Part shown: positions 24,485-32,989 of the stretch, piece by piece
Numbering within the stretch: position 1 is the stretch's first letter
Layout: every line of letters starts with the position of its first letter
From: Candidatus Poribacteria bacterium
GTDB lineage: Bacteria; Poribacteria; WGA-4E; WGA-3G
Direction: 5' to 3'
NCBI GenBank assembly: GCA_022827225.1
Contig: JAJDTJ010000050.1
Location: forward strand, 1-60,178
Length of the DNA: 60,178 bases
Notes under the pieces: model-generated
The model's input: only the letters and a program-made list of their open reading frames with translations
Told to the model about the DNA's origin: nothing
The model's database searches: none
Program-made: the position numbers and the translations under genes

Positions 24485-25687
24485 TTAGGATTCAGCCTTT
24501 CTTCCGACGACAAGCGGTAATTTCGTGTCTCGGTCGCGCCAAGCCCGAATTTTTCCTTCAGCGATCATCCAGAAGTTAAAAGCACCGCCGAATATACAGA
24601 TCACAATATTGGGGAGCCACATAGCGAGTGCTGGGTGCATCGTTCCGTTCATACCTGTGTTCTGACCGACTTGGAGTAATAGATAATACACCACAATAAC
24701 GGCTAATCCGATCCCGAACCCGAACATCCTCCCCCCTTTTTTGACCATAAGTCCCAAGGGTATACCAGCCAATCCGAGTGCGAAGCAAGCGAAAGGGATA
24801 GAAAATTTTTTATGGTACTCAACTTCAGCAGACAGGATTCTCCGAACAGTGTAATCTCTGTTTTGAGTGGTTTGTAAAGACGATTTCAACGTCGCGATGT
24901 ACGTCTGGAGCTGCGAAATACGCATTGAACGCGGATTTTGGTTCTGAAATTCGCTGCGTTCGAGGTCCTCGGTCAACTGGAGTGCGAGTCGCTGTTGTTG
25001 AAATTGTGTTACGCGGAATTCGTCTAAATTGCTCGCTGTCGGTTCATAAGTGCGTCCATCGTAGAGTGTAAGCATCGCTCTACCGTCTTGAAAACCGAGA
25101 CTGGCTTCTTGTGCGTGGCTGAACCGGGGGCGTCCGCTCCAGATATTATCCCAAATTTTGACGTTCTGCATGCGTCCGCTCTTTTCGTTCATAGATTCGT
25201 ACATCCAGAGTTTACCTTCACTTTCCAACTCTTTCATGACAGTGGCATCCTCTAAAACGAACGCGGGTTTGTGTCTGCGGATGTCGCGTTGGAGGGATGC
25301 ATAAGCGCGGTTTGCTTGCGGTAGTGCGTAGTCTATCAGGACAAGATCAACGAGACTCAGGGCGGTCGCGATTGCTAAGAGGGGCAGCATGAGCTGGTGA
25401 TAAGCGATGCCATGCGATCTCATTGCCGTGATTTCGTTATCGGTAGAGAGTCTTCCGAGTGCAAGCAGAATAGCGACTAACACCGCCATTGGCAGCGATA
25501 GGACTAACGTCGCTGGCATTACATAGATGAGCAGCTCAATAAGATATAACGGACTGACCCCTTTCTGCACAAATAGTTTCGTCAACCGAAATAGGTCGTT
25601 GAAGATGAGCATGAGGGTGAAACAGATGAGTGCTATAATGAAAGGCGGAAAAAATTCTTTGAGTATATACCGTGCTAATATTCTCAT
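24485..25687 (-). CDS. lptF: LPS export permease LptF
   Basis: 400 residues. The start MRILARYILKEFFPPFIIAL, the coupling helix LGRLSTDNEITAMRSHGIAY and the six-helix layout with a large periplasmic domain are those of LptF. The C-terminal helices read FALGLAGIPLGLMVKKGG and AVIVVYYLLLQVGQ. Together with lptG it indicates an asymmetrical outer membrane with LPS. First gene of the lptF-lptG-methyltransferase unit; the naming F versus G follows gene order and could be reversed. Confidence 0.85.
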   Translation of the reverse strand: MRILARYILKEFFPPFIIALICFTLMLIFNDLFRLTKLFVQKGVSPLYLIELLIYVMPATLVLSLPMAVLVAILLALGRLSTDNEITAMRSHGIAYHQLMLPLLAIATALSLVDLVLIDYALPQANRAYASLQRDIRRHKPAFVLEDATVMKELESEGKLWMYESMNEKSGRMQNVKIWDNIWSGRPRFSHAQEASLGFQDGRAMLTLYDGRTYEPTASNLDEFRVTQFQQQRLALQLTEDLERSEFQNQNPRSMRISQLQTYIATLKSSLQTTQNRDYTVRRILSAEVEYHKKFSIPFACFALGLAGIPLGLMVKKGGRMFGFGIGLAVIVVYYLLLQVGQNTGMNGTMHPALAMWLPNIVICIFGGAFNFWMIAEGKIRAWRDRDTKLPLVVGRKAES

Positions 25688-25815
25688 ATTCTCGTTTGGC
25701 TGTAAGATACCTCAACAATTCTATTGGCTTTATTATTCACTGATAACGTAGTGCTATTCTTATTAGTTGATTTGTTCCGAAAAAACTTTTATTTTTTTTT
25801 CACGGAGCCCTGTCT

Positions 25816-26988
25816 TCATTTTTGGTCTCCTTGTATAAAATCAAGAATGATTTGTTGATGTGCTTTCACGGGGCTTTCACCGGATACCGCAGTTGCGCCG
25901 ACCTGAAAATATGGGCTTTTCAAGGATTTCTGTTGTTGTTCACAGGCGTAGAGGTCCTCTTCGAGAAAGTCGCCGGTAGCCATGGGATCGGTTTTGGGAT
26001 CACCTTTGTATTTCCCGGAGATACGGCGGTGCCAGAAGGATTTTGAGCGCCATGCCTGTGCCGTAAATTCCCACATCCCAACATTTTTCACCTTTGTGCG
26101 CATTTCGACACGTGTCATATCAGGTGCCAGAGGTGTTATGATGTAGGTATTCCAGCTCGACTCGCTTTCGGCGAGTCCGATGCCGGGAAACAACATCGGG
26201 ACCCATGCGCCGAGTTTATCTCTCGGTATCTCATCGAGCAGGGGCATCGGTGCGTTTTTGTCGATATCTTTTGCGTAGGATGCTGACAACGGTTCATAAA
26301 ATGCGTAGTGAGGGCCGATGAATCGAAAATCCGCCTTTGCGTGGTCGTACATGTGCAACGTCCCCGAATGCAGATGCGAGAGATGATAGACATCGATATA
26401 GTTCTCGACAACGATCTTCCAATTCGCTTTGATTTCAATCGTCGTTCTCGCCTGTGGTGCTTCAATAAGGGTGTCCACTTGATGCGGTCCTAAGTGCGGT
26501 TCGATCGCACCAAACCAGTCCGTAATTGGAACCGCGTCCGGCTCAGGATGCACCCAAAGCATCCCGCGCCATCTTGCAACCGAGGCGGGTTTTAGACTGA
26601 GACAGGATTTATCCAACGCTGGAAACTCTGTCCGCTCTTCAGGTACGGCAATGAGATTGCCGTGCAAGTCATACGTCCAGTCGTGATACGGGCAGGTGAT
26701 CGCTTTCGGTGTCTTACCTACGGCGCGGAGCAGTTGTGTGCCGCGGTGACGACAGATGTTATGGAACGCTCGGAGTTGATGCTCGGCATCCATGACGATA
26801 AAGATATTGTTCAGTCCTGCCTGTACCGAAATATAGGCACCCGGTTCGATAATATCTTCTGCCAAGCCTGCGTAGTACCAGACCTTTGAAAAAATAGCCG
26901 CCTGCTCTCGGTCGAACCAATCTTCTGATGTGTAAGCTTCAACCGGCAGTACATGCATCATCGGTTTTTCAGAGTTGTTATTTTTCAT
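25816..26988 (-). CDS. Rieske non-heme iron oxygenase, large subunit
   Basis: 390 residues. The Rieske [2Fe-2S] ligands are Cys79-x-His81 and Cys99-x2-His102 (NICRHRGTQL and ITCPYHDWTYD). The catalytic iron site follows in NYIDVYHLSHLHSG, with the Asp and two His of the 2-His-1-carboxylate triad, and a late acidic residue. This is the alpha subunit type of aromatic-ring or choline/carnitine-type oxygenases. No ferredoxin or reductase gene adjoins it. The substrate is unknown; quaternary amines or aromatic compounds are equally possible. A weak ribosome site precedes the ATG. Confidence 0.85.
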   Translation of the reverse strand: MKNNNSEKPMMHVLPVEAYTSEDWFDREQAAIFSKVWYYAGLAEDIIEPGAYISVQAGLNNIFIVMDAEHQLRAFHNICRHRGTQLLRAVGKTPKAITCPYHDWTYDLHGNLIAVPEERTEFPALDKSCLSLKPASVARWRGMLWVHPEPDAVPITDWFGAIEPHLGPHQVDTLIEAPQARTTIEIKANWKIVVENYIDVYHLSHLHSGTLHMYDHAKADFRFIGPHYAFYEPLSASYAKDIDKNAPMPLLDEIPRDKLGAWVPMLFPGIGLAESESSWNTYIITPLAPDMTRVEMRTKVKNVGMWEFTAQAWRSKSFWHRRISGKYKGDPKTDPMATGDFLEEDLYACEQQQKSLKSPYFQVGATAVSGESPVKAHQQIILDFIQGDQK

Positions 26989-26996
26989 GATTTAAT

Positions 26997-27025
26997 TTGA
27001 AATTACGTTCCAGAGATGTTATTAT
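26997..27025 (+). promoter_or_regulatory. Putative sigma70 promoter of a leaderless mRNA
   Basis: TTGAAA at 26997 and TATTAT at 27020 with a 17-base spacer. The next start codon, at 27032, lies where transcription would begin, and no Shine-Dalgarno sequence precedes it. Confidence 0.5.
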
Positions 27026-27031
27026 ATCTGT

Positions 27032-27508
27032 ATGAAACTTACGTTTGAATCTATTCAACTCACAGCAGACGATCTGAAAGACGAAGCGGCACGTCATGCG
27101 TCTGCGCAAGAGATTTACTCTCCGACGGCTCCAAAACAACCGATTGCGCAATTCGGTTGGCGCGACAGATGGTGGCTGAACAATTCAGCGGCGCAGCAGG
27201 TCGCTATAAATTATTGGTTCTTCGAGTCGCACGATGAAGCCTGCACAGCGGCTGACGAAGGCAGATTACGCCTTTCAGCATTGACCATGCCAGCATTCGG
27301 TGGCCGTGCCTCTATCTATCAACCGCCACTGACAGATGACCATCCGTTAGGTGACGTGGTATGGCAGGCTGGTGCGAATTTTCTCTTCGTTCACGAGAGT
27401 GTCGTCGTCTTGGTTGCAGAAATCGGCAAGAAAGTGTCCGCAGAAACGACCCTCCGTATCGCTCGAAAAGTCCGTGAAAAAATTGACAGCGCGTTACTAT
27501 CAAAATAG
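27032..27508 (+). CDS. Hypothetical protein, 158 residues
   Basis: Soluble, no signal. It starts MKLTFESIQLTADDLKDEAA, has an aromatic block (QFGWRDRWWLNNSAAQQVAINYWFFES, part) that may be a strand pair, and a mixed alpha/beta end (NFLFVHESVVVLVAEIGKKV then a helix). I do not recognise the family. The promoter placement suggests that it is translated from a leaderless transcript. It converges with the aldolase gene downstream, and a strong hairpin covers its stop codon. Confidence 0.6.
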   Translation: MKLTFESIQLTADDLKDEAARHASAQEIYSPTAPKQPIAQFGWRDRWWLNNSAAQQVAINYWFFESHDEACTAADEGRLRLSALTMPAFGGRASIYQPPLTDDHPLGDVVWQAGANFLFVHESVVVLVAEIGKKVSAETTLRIARKVREKIDSALLSK

Positions 27509-27521
27509 TACCTGCGCTGTC
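27485..27521. terminator. Bidirectional terminator hairpin over the stop codon
   Basis: GACAGCGC (27485-27492) pairs with GCGCTGTC (27514-27521), and inside it TACTAT pairs with ATAGTA around a CAAA loop. It overlaps the 3' end of the plus-strand gene and sits 9 bases from the end of the minus-strand aldolase gene. Confidence 0.65.
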
Positions 27522-27529
27522 AGATAGGT

Positions 27530-28594
27530 TTAATAGTCTTGATACCACGTTGCGGACTGTTTAGCGACTTTAACGTTTCCAGCACCGCCGAATTGACGGT
27601 GTTCGAACCAGGGTAGTGCGTTTTCGGCTGCTGCGTTGGCGTTCTTGAAGTTGGTCGTTGCCTCATTTTCGAGGAATTTTTTGACCGCGTCCGTATCAGG
27701 ATAGTAGTTGACGGCTTCTTTCCAGATAGCGCGTCCGCAGAGGAAACCGCTTGCGCCAGCATCGGTTGCGAGATTAACGTTCTCAATAAACTCCTCAATA
27801 TCCACCCCAGCACTGAGAATAACCCACGGTAGCGTTGACGTTTCATCTAATTTCTGACAGGCATCCTTCACTTCGGCGAGTTCATACACCGATTCTCCCG
27901 CATAAAAACTGGCGTTTTGATACGCTGCAGTGTACTTCAGGTCGGCGGGGAATTCCAATTTGAGGATGTCAACCTTGTAGCTTGGATCTATGAATTCGGC
28001 GACACTCCTGATAACGAGGTCCGGTTTCTGTTTTGCAAAGGCAGCACTCTTCGTAGTGCCTTCAAGTGCATAACTGACCAATTCCAACAGGAACGGCAGA
28101 TCGTGCTTTTCGCATGCGTCCCCGACGTGGCGAACAAAGGCTTGCTGATGTTCGAGCGTTTCAGCGGAGGCATCCGGATGGTAGTAGGCGAGAAGTTTAA
28201 TAGCATCCGCGCCGGCGCGTTGTGCCTTCCCGATAGTCCAGTTTTCGATCGGGTTAGAGAGACGCTCGTTCTCGGCGACCCCTTCACTGACATAGCCAGA
28301 TTCTTCGTACGCCAAAAGTAAGGCGACATCGCGGGGGACCTCGGTAATGGAATAGGGGTGTCCGTAAATTGGATCGGTGAGAACAGCGGTGGCATTCGGT
28401 GTCAGGATGCGAGTAATGAGCGTTTTGATCGCTGCGACATCTTCATATTGGACATCAGTTTTGTCTGTGTTGAGTGCATCTGCGAGTGCCTGTACCATGG
28501 AGCCGCGTTGATCAATCGCCATCATTTTAAAGCGACCGTTCGCATCTGCGAGTTTCATGATACCCCGCAATTTACCAGAGGAAATATCGTTCAT
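27530..28594 (-). CDS. LacD-family tagatose 1,6-diphosphate aldolase-like protein
   Basis: 354 residues, a class I aldolase TIM barrel of the LacD/DUF-like group. Motifs: FKMMAIDQRGSMVQAL at the start, VLTDPIYG, AGADAIKLLAYYHPDA with the likely Schiff-base lysine, LPFLLELVSYALEG, VDILKLEFPAD and SAGVDIEEF. LacD splits tagatose bisphosphate into dihydroxyacetone phosphate and glyceraldehyde phosphate, but relatives act on other sugar or deoxy-sugar phosphates. No lac or tag gene is nearby, so the true substrate is open. Confidence 0.82.
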   Translation of the reverse strand: MNDISSGKLRGIMKLADANGRFKMMAIDQRGSMVQALADALNTDKTDVQYEDVAAIKTLITRILTPNATAVLTDPIYGHPYSITEVPRDVALLLAYEESGYVSEGVAENERLSNPIENWTIGKAQRAGADAIKLLAYYHPDASAETLEHQQAFVRHVGDACEKHDLPFLLELVSYALEGTTKSAAFAKQKPDLVIRSVAEFIDPSYKVDILKLEFPADLKYTAAYQNASFYAGESVYELAEVKDACQKLDETSTLPWVILSAGVDIEEFIENVNLATDAGASGFLCGRAIWKEAVNYYPDTDAVKKFLENEATTNFKNANAAAENALPWFEHRQFGGAGNVKVAKQSATWYQDY

Positions 28595-28612
28595 GGGTTC
28601 TCCTGTTTTAGT

Positions 28613-28715
28613 GGCTATCGGCTATCGGCTAACAGCCTTCAGTTAAAGAGGTTTCTGATTAAATCAACATATTCTTTGCTGTCTGCTGTTTGCTAATGAC
28701 TGACTGCTGACTGCT
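28613..28715. repeat. Short tandem repeats upstream of the aldolase gene
   Basis: GGCTATCGGCTATCGGCT at 28613-28630 and GACTGACTGCTGACTGCT at 28698-28715 are simple direct repeats in a 120-base gap between two minus-strand genes. No gene or promoter is evident. Confidence 0.5.
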
Positions 28716-28717
28716 AT

Positions 28718-29782
28718 TCAATATTCACGTTCGACGAAAAAATTGATTAGCGATAAAAAGAGCTGCTTTGCCCGCCCGTCTGGGAGGTGGGCATAATCAT
28801 TTTTAAATTTTCCAGCGGCTTCGTGTAACAGTGCTTGAGAACGCCGCTGCGCGTAAGTGATGGATTTATATTTACGCATCAACTGGAGTACGCGCTCGAC
28901 CTCTGTCTCAGTTTTTGCGTCTCGGGGGCGTGCCATAATGTCAATTACTTGTTGTGCTTCTCCCTCGGTGCAAGCATTGATAAGGTGAATGAGGACAAGC
29001 GTGCGTTTGCCTTCACTAATATCGCCAGCGATCTCTTTTCCGTATCTACCGACATCACCGATGAGGTTAAGGACATCGTCCTGAATTTGGAATGCGATGC
29101 CGAGTTCTTTACCGAGTTCGACGAGTCCGTCTACTTCAGTTTCATTTGCGCCGCCGATGATTGCGCCGACACGACACGGGGTGATGCAGGTGTACCAAGC
29201 GGTTTTCTGGATACACATTGTCAAGTAGTCGTCTTCGTCGAGATTCCACCGATTATCGCTGACCCAACTCAGTTCGATGTGTTGTCCTTCAACGACTTGG
29301 TTGCTGAGTTGTATAAATTCAGATAAGATACGGAAGGCGAGTTCGTGTCCGAGAATCTCGGTGTTTCGGTGTAGCATCTCCCACATTTTGCAGTGGAGTG
29401 CGTCTCCGACGTTAATCGCCATCGGAATTCCGTGTTTTTGATGAAGGCAGGGTTCCCCGCGTCGGAGTTCGGACCCGTCTTCAATATCATCGTGGATGAG
29501 GAGCCAATTCTGTAGGAGTTCGAGCGAGGCGGCGGTATTGACGGCGCGTTCCGGGTTTCCACCGAACGCCTCACACATCAGCATACAGAGAGCGGGACGC
29601 AACCCTTTGGCAGCGCGGCGGGGATAGTCTAATATCATCTGGTACAACTGATGTACATCCGGGTGCTCATGAGCAGTCGGGAGAAAATCGAAGATACAGG
29701 CATCAACTTTACTTTTAATTTCGCTGAGATATGTGGTGACAAGGTGCTTTGTTGGTGAGATATCCTGTCCGGTTTTCTGCAT
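28718..29782 (-). CDS. Polyprenyl diphosphate synthase (GGPP/FPP type)
   Basis: 354 residues, cytosolic, all-helical. First aspartate-rich motif: LIHDDIEDGSELRRG. Second region: FQIQDDVLNLIGDVGRYGKE, where the usual second DDxxD reads DDVLN, as in several geranylgeranyl synthases. KGLRPALCMLMCEAFGG holds the substrate-binding Lys-x-x-Arg. The residues before DDIED (LLQNWLL) do not show the two bulky aromatic residues that limit the product to C15, so a C20 or longer chain is plausible. It supplies isoprenoid for quinones, carotenoids or carriers. No other isoprenoid gene is adjacent. Confidence 0.85.
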   Translation of the reverse strand: MQKTGQDISPTKHLVTTYLSEIKSKVDACIFDFLPTAHEHPDVHQLYQMILDYPRRAAKGLRPALCMLMCEAFGGNPERAVNTAASLELLQNWLLIHDDIEDGSELRRGEPCLHQKHGIPMAINVGDALHCKMWEMLHRNTEILGHELAFRILSEFIQLSNQVVEGQHIELSWVSDNRWNLDEDDYLTMCIQKTAWYTCITPCRVGAIIGGANETEVDGLVELGKELGIAFQIQDDVLNLIGDVGRYGKEIAGDISEGKRTLVLIHLINACTEGEAQQVIDIMARPRDAKTETEVERVLQLMRKYKSITYAQRRSQALLHEAAGKFKNDYAHLPDGRAKQLFLSLINFFVEREY

Positions 29783-29871
29783 TGTTTTCCCTACGTTTCG
29801 CGCCGTTTTTCTGTTTTAACCCAGCCCTCCCATGTCTCCTCGGGTCTTGAGCAGGAGCGTCAAGTTTTATG

Positions 29872-30000
29872 AAGCATTGATTTAATGAAGATTAACTCAA
29901 TATTTCGGTAATCCTTACGGATCGCGAGCCCAGCTCGCTCCTACAATAAGAAGTTGCTGTATTACCGAATTAAATTCTTAAATTTCATCAAATCCTGCTT
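29872..30000. mobile_element. 129-base inverted-repeat element (MITE-like), copy A
   Basis: Left end 29872-29912 and right end 29961-30000 are imperfect inverted repeats of about 40 bases (both start AAGCA and both end TTCGGTAAT when read inward). The centre carries the GCGAGC/GCTCGC palindrome at 29920-29945 (copy 2 of the dispersed repeat). No gene is inside. The rest of the 310-base gap between 29783 and 30092 shows no other feature. Confidence 0.65.
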
Positions 30001-30092
30001 TAAAATTATACCACAGAGTATGATGAAAATCAAATTTTTCGCTGTGCAGTATTTTGGTTTTCAGTTCTATCGTTAGGTGTTACGTGTTGCTC

Positions 30093-30329
30093 CTACAATT
30101 CGTCCAAATCAATGGCGATGAATCGGTATCCGAAGGGTTTTATGCGTTCAACCAAAGTCTCTCGCAATTGGAGTGCCAGTGCAAATTGTGCATCCGAGAC
30201 CTGTATCCGCAAAACTGGATGGTGGTCAAAGAGTGAGACATCTTCGAGTTGGAATTCGTGGAGGAGCTGCTCGATTTGTGTCAATACTGTCGGCTTCTCG
30301 CCCTGCTCTGGACTGTTCTCTTTTTCCAT
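30093..30329 (-). CDS. Small protein like the C-terminal domain of LarE
   Basis: 78 residues. VSLFDHHPVLRIQVSDAQF then LRETLVERIKPFGYRFIAIDL looks like the last 60-70 residues of LarE, the sulfur-insertion enzyme of the nickel-pincer cofactor pathway (typical text RHHGD-x-ARIEV ... REAIVEALKALGFKYVTLDLEGY). The ATP-binding half is absent, so this is either a stand-alone regulatory/dimerisation domain or a fragment. It follows the SDR gene without a gap (TAAATG), so it is co-translated and probably real. Confidence in the domain is moderate. Confidence 0.5.
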   Translation of the reverse strand: MEKENSPEQGEKPTVLTQIEQLLHEFQLEDVSLFDHHPVLRIQVSDAQFALALQLRETLVERIKPFGYRFIAIDLDEL

Positions 30330-31136
30330 TTAAGAACGTCGCCTCCAATCGCTGCCTGCCATGAACCCACCATCAACGAAGACCATCTGCCCGGTGACGA
30401 AATCAGAAGCGTTAGATGCGAAGAAGATCGTCAAACCTGCTAAGTCCTCAGGTTCACCCCAGCGATAGGCGGGTGTCCGATTGAGGATCCATTCGTTGCG
30501 ACTGTCTTCACGTGCGGGAGCCGTCATCTCTGTCCTGATGAAGCCGGGTGCGATACCGTTTACCTGAATGTTGTATTCTGCCCACTCTACGGCGAGGAGT
30601 TTTGTGAGTTGGAGGAGTCCGCCCTTTGCTGCTGTGTAGGCGACGCTCGTCGGTAGTCCGATGGCTGAGGTAAGCGATAAGGTGTTGATGACCTTGCCGG
30701 ACTTCTGCTCTTTCATGACATTGCCGCAGGCTTTCGCGAGGAAGAACGCACCTTTGAGATTGACATCTGTGACGAAATCCCAGTCCGCTTCAGTGAATTC
30801 CATTGCGGGGTTACGGATATTGACACCGGCATTGTTAACGAGTATGTCGATTCTACCGAAGGTTTCTACGGTCTGTGCGACGAGTGTGTCGATTTCTGAG
30901 AGGTTCCCGACATCCGCCTGAATCGGCAAGATTTTTCTATCGGTTTCGTCGGCAATTCGTTCCGCGATGGGTGTCAAGGTCTCAATTTTCCTACCGACGA
31001 TAACGAGGTCCGCGCCAGCACCGGCAAGACCTTCTGCCATTGCAAGCCCAATCCCTCGACTCGCGCCAGTGACGAGACTTACTTTATTCTCCAATTGAAA
31101 TTGCTGGACCACGTTTATGGCAGATTTCTGGTGCAT
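30330..31136 (-). CDS. Short-chain dehydrogenase/reductase
   Basis: 268 residues, classical SDR with a Rossmann fold. NAD(P) motif TGASRGIG, NNAG (ILVNNAGVNIRN), catalytic Ser in SLTSAIG and the Tyr-x3-Lys pair in YTAAKGG. The C-terminal end RWGEPEDLAGLTIFFASNAS and VDGGF is typical. It resembles gluconate 5-dehydrogenase and 2-deoxygluconate dehydrogenase more than acyl-carrier reductases, so a sugar or sugar-acid alcohol is likely. The residue after the glycine loop is not decisive for NAD versus NADP. It is the first gene of a two-gene unit with the LarE-tail protein. Confidence 0.88.
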   Translation of the reverse strand: MHQKSAINVVQQFQLENKVSLVTGASRGIGLAMAEGLAGAGADLVIVGRKIETLTPIAERIADETDRKILPIQADVGNLSEIDTLVAQTVETFGRIDILVNNAGVNIRNPAMEFTEADWDFVTDVNLKGAFFLAKACGNVMKEQKSGKVINTLSLTSAIGLPTSVAYTAAKGGLLQLTKLLAVEWAEYNIQVNGIAPGFIRTEMTAPAREDSRNEWILNRTPAYRWGEPEDLAGLTIFFASNASDFVTGQMVFVDGGFMAGSDWRRRS

Positions 31137-31161
31137 ATTTTGCCTCCAATCTCAGGGGTGG

Positions 31162-32361
31162 TTACTCGGCTGGATCGCCCATTTTTGTCAAGTTAGCCAA
31201 CCGATCGGTCCCAATAACCTTTATTTTTCCATTATGTTCCTCAGCAAGAGAAACAAGGAGTTGTGCACCCGCGGAACGTTTCAGATCAATCTCAAGGGCA
31301 ACGACATAGATAGCGGCATTATTTTGGTTCTGTTCGCGTACAGTGTCAAGAATCTTCTGTGTGTTTGTCTCAATAGAATGCCCACTAACTGTGGTTGGAA
31401 GACCGTCCGTCACCAAAACGATAACAGAAGGATCAAGCATTAGCGCACCTTCGAGCGCCGAAAGAATGTTCGTTCCAACATTGGACTGGATGCGTTCAGG
31501 TGTGAATCTGTCGAGATATTTTAAGGTACGTCCTATATTTGGGGCATTTGCAGGCAGCATTTGCTTATGCATCATTCTTGCCTGCGTAGAAAAAGCGACC
31601 ACGTTCAGCGTATCGGTGTCGCTAAGCATAAGCACGGAGTCCTTGATGGAATCAACGGCTAATTCAAGTTTATTGAGTCCGGCTGCCTGCATGCTCGCTG
31701 ACACATCAAGGCAGTAGACAATATCCTTGGGACCCCCGAATTCATTGAGAAAGTCAATAATACCGAGTCGGTCAGAGATACCGTCTTTTCCACCGCCGCC
31801 GAGGAGTCCATCGCCGCCGCCTTGACCATCGCCGCGGAATCGCCCGCTTCCATCACCGCGTGCTCGGACTCTGCCTGTAACGAGACCGCGTCCATCGGTG
31901 CGTCCAGGTTGCGAGATTAACCTGCTGAGGTTCGACGCTTCCGCATCGCGCAACTGGGCATCCGTCATGACTTCTGGGATAATCTCACTTATGGGGGCGT
32001 TGTTAACTTCGACATCTTCAAGGACAACGCGCGGACTGAGTTTGACGACTTCATCCATCTTGTTCCGAGCGGTTTCAATTTTCCTATCTATCGCATCTCT
32101 GGCGAGTTCTTCGTTCGGATCATACATCTTTTTCGTGAGCGGCGGTTTCGGTCTCTGTTTCCGTTTCCTAGGTGCTTCTGCGTCGTTAAGCAGATCAATC
32201 GCAAAAACATCCATATTTTCTTCGGCGATTCGACTGACTGGGAGGAATAGGTAGACGATAATAATGATCATGTGTAAGATAAGCGATAGCAAGAGAACAG
32301 ATCGCAACCGATTCCTACGTCGTTGTGCGTCAATTCGCCAATTGGTGAGTCGATTTAACAC
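31162..32361 (-). CDS. Membrane-anchored von Willebrand factor A protein
   Basis: 399 residues. A single N-terminal helix (LRSVLLLSLILHMIIIIVYLF, about 20-42) and a basic start give a TonB/ExbD-like topology with a periplasmic body. Residues 100-200 are charged, with a Gly/Arg-rich linker (GDGSGRFRGDGQGGGDGLLG) before the VWA domain about 205-395. The MIDAS metal site is complete: DVSASMQ, a Thr in VGTNILSAL and an Asp in VTDGLP. Such proteins bind ligands through a divalent metal. It might be a scaffold for surface or gliding-like machinery, but nothing around it says so. It precedes the SDR gene by 25 bases. Confidence 0.78.
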   Translation of the reverse strand: MLNRLTNWRIDAQRRRNRLRSVLLLSLILHMIIIIVYLFLPVSRIAEENMDVFAIDLLNDAEAPRKRKQRPKPPLTKKMYDPNEELARDAIDRKIETARNKMDEVVKLSPRVVLEDVEVNNAPISEIIPEVMTDAQLRDAEASNLSRLISQPGRTDGRGLVTGRVRARGDGSGRFRGDGQGGGDGLLGGGGKDGISDRLGIIDFLNEFGGPKDIVYCLDVSASMQAAGLNKLELAVDSIKDSVLMLSDTDTLNVVAFSTQARMMHKQMLPANAPNIGRTLKYLDRFTPERIQSNVGTNILSALEGALMLDPSVIVLVTDGLPTTVSGHSIETNTQKILDTVREQNQNNAAIYVVALEIDLKRSAGAQLLVSLAEEHNGKIKVIGTDRLANLTKMGDPAE

Positions 32362-32436
32362 GGGGTAAGCCCTCCACGTTTTTCTCCGATGGCTATGCCT
32401 AAGCAGTATGGACCTCGGAACAATAGATTTTGAGAT

Positions 32437-32964
32437 TTACGATACCTGTGTTCTTTGTGAGGTTTGTTGGTTTTCAAAAGCCTGAATCCACGTTTCGCCT
32501 TCCGGTGTCAGCTCGTAATAGGTATGATTACGGTGCTTGATCCATTTGCCTTTAACGATATTCTTACGATAATGGATTACACGTCCTTGCACCCTTTGAA
32601 GTCCACCGAGTTCCCTTAATTTCCGGTGTCGCTGATGCATCTCCTCAAGCGGAAGCCTTAAAACCTCAGCGACCACAATAGAGTAGTCCATTCCGAATTC
32701 CTGATGGTGCTTGAGGATAAAATAGTCGGTTTCATCAAGTTCAGCGAATTCAGGTGCAAGTGTAGCAGGTGCCGCCGCCATCTCGGTTGTCTGAACCTCG
32801 TCCCATGCGACCACCAGTAACCGCTCCGGTCGTAAACCTTGCACTGTGTTGCATGTGGCGTGATGGACAGTTATAGTGTTGTCCTCCTTGAAATAGCCGG
32901 TAATCGGATCCTCTTCTTTCGGGGAACAACACTTGGCGATTTTATAAGTGAGTTCAGGAGTCAT
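32437..32964 (-). CDS. RelA/SpoT zinc-finger (RIS) domain fused to a DUF2250-like HTH
   Basis: 175 residues. Residues 7-55 read YKIAKCCSPKEEDPITGYFK, then ITVHHATC and LLVVAWDE. This is the zinc-finger/RIS domain of RelA/SpoT enzymes: the Cys12-Cys13 pair and Cys38 keep the same 26-residue spacing as in RelA, with His34 also in place. Neither synthetase, hydrolase, TGS nor ACT domain is present. Residues about 75-130 (DYFILKHHQEFGMDYSIVVA and on) look like a DUF2250 winged helix-turn-helix, followed by a basic beta wing. A stand-alone metal-sensing or ribosome-linked regulator is possible. It lies between purD and the VWA gene. Both halves are recognisable; the fusion is new to me. Confidence 0.65.
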   Translation of the reverse strand: MTPELTYKIAKCCSPKEEDPITGYFKEDNTITVHHATCNTVQGLRPERLLVVAWDEVQTTEMAAAPATLAPEFAELDETDYFILKHHQEFGMDYSIVVAEVLRLPLEEMHQRHRKLRELGGLQRVQGRVIHYRKNIVKGKWIKHRNHTYYELTPEGETWIQAFENQQTSQRTQVS

Positions 32965-32989
32965 ATTTTTGTCTATTTAAAAATCACTG

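Noticed and set aside
28613..28715. Short repeats GGCTATC and GACTGCT as a possible CRISPR or attachment site
   Set aside because: Units are only 7-8 bases and adjacent, and no integrase or cas gene is near; treated as simple repeats.
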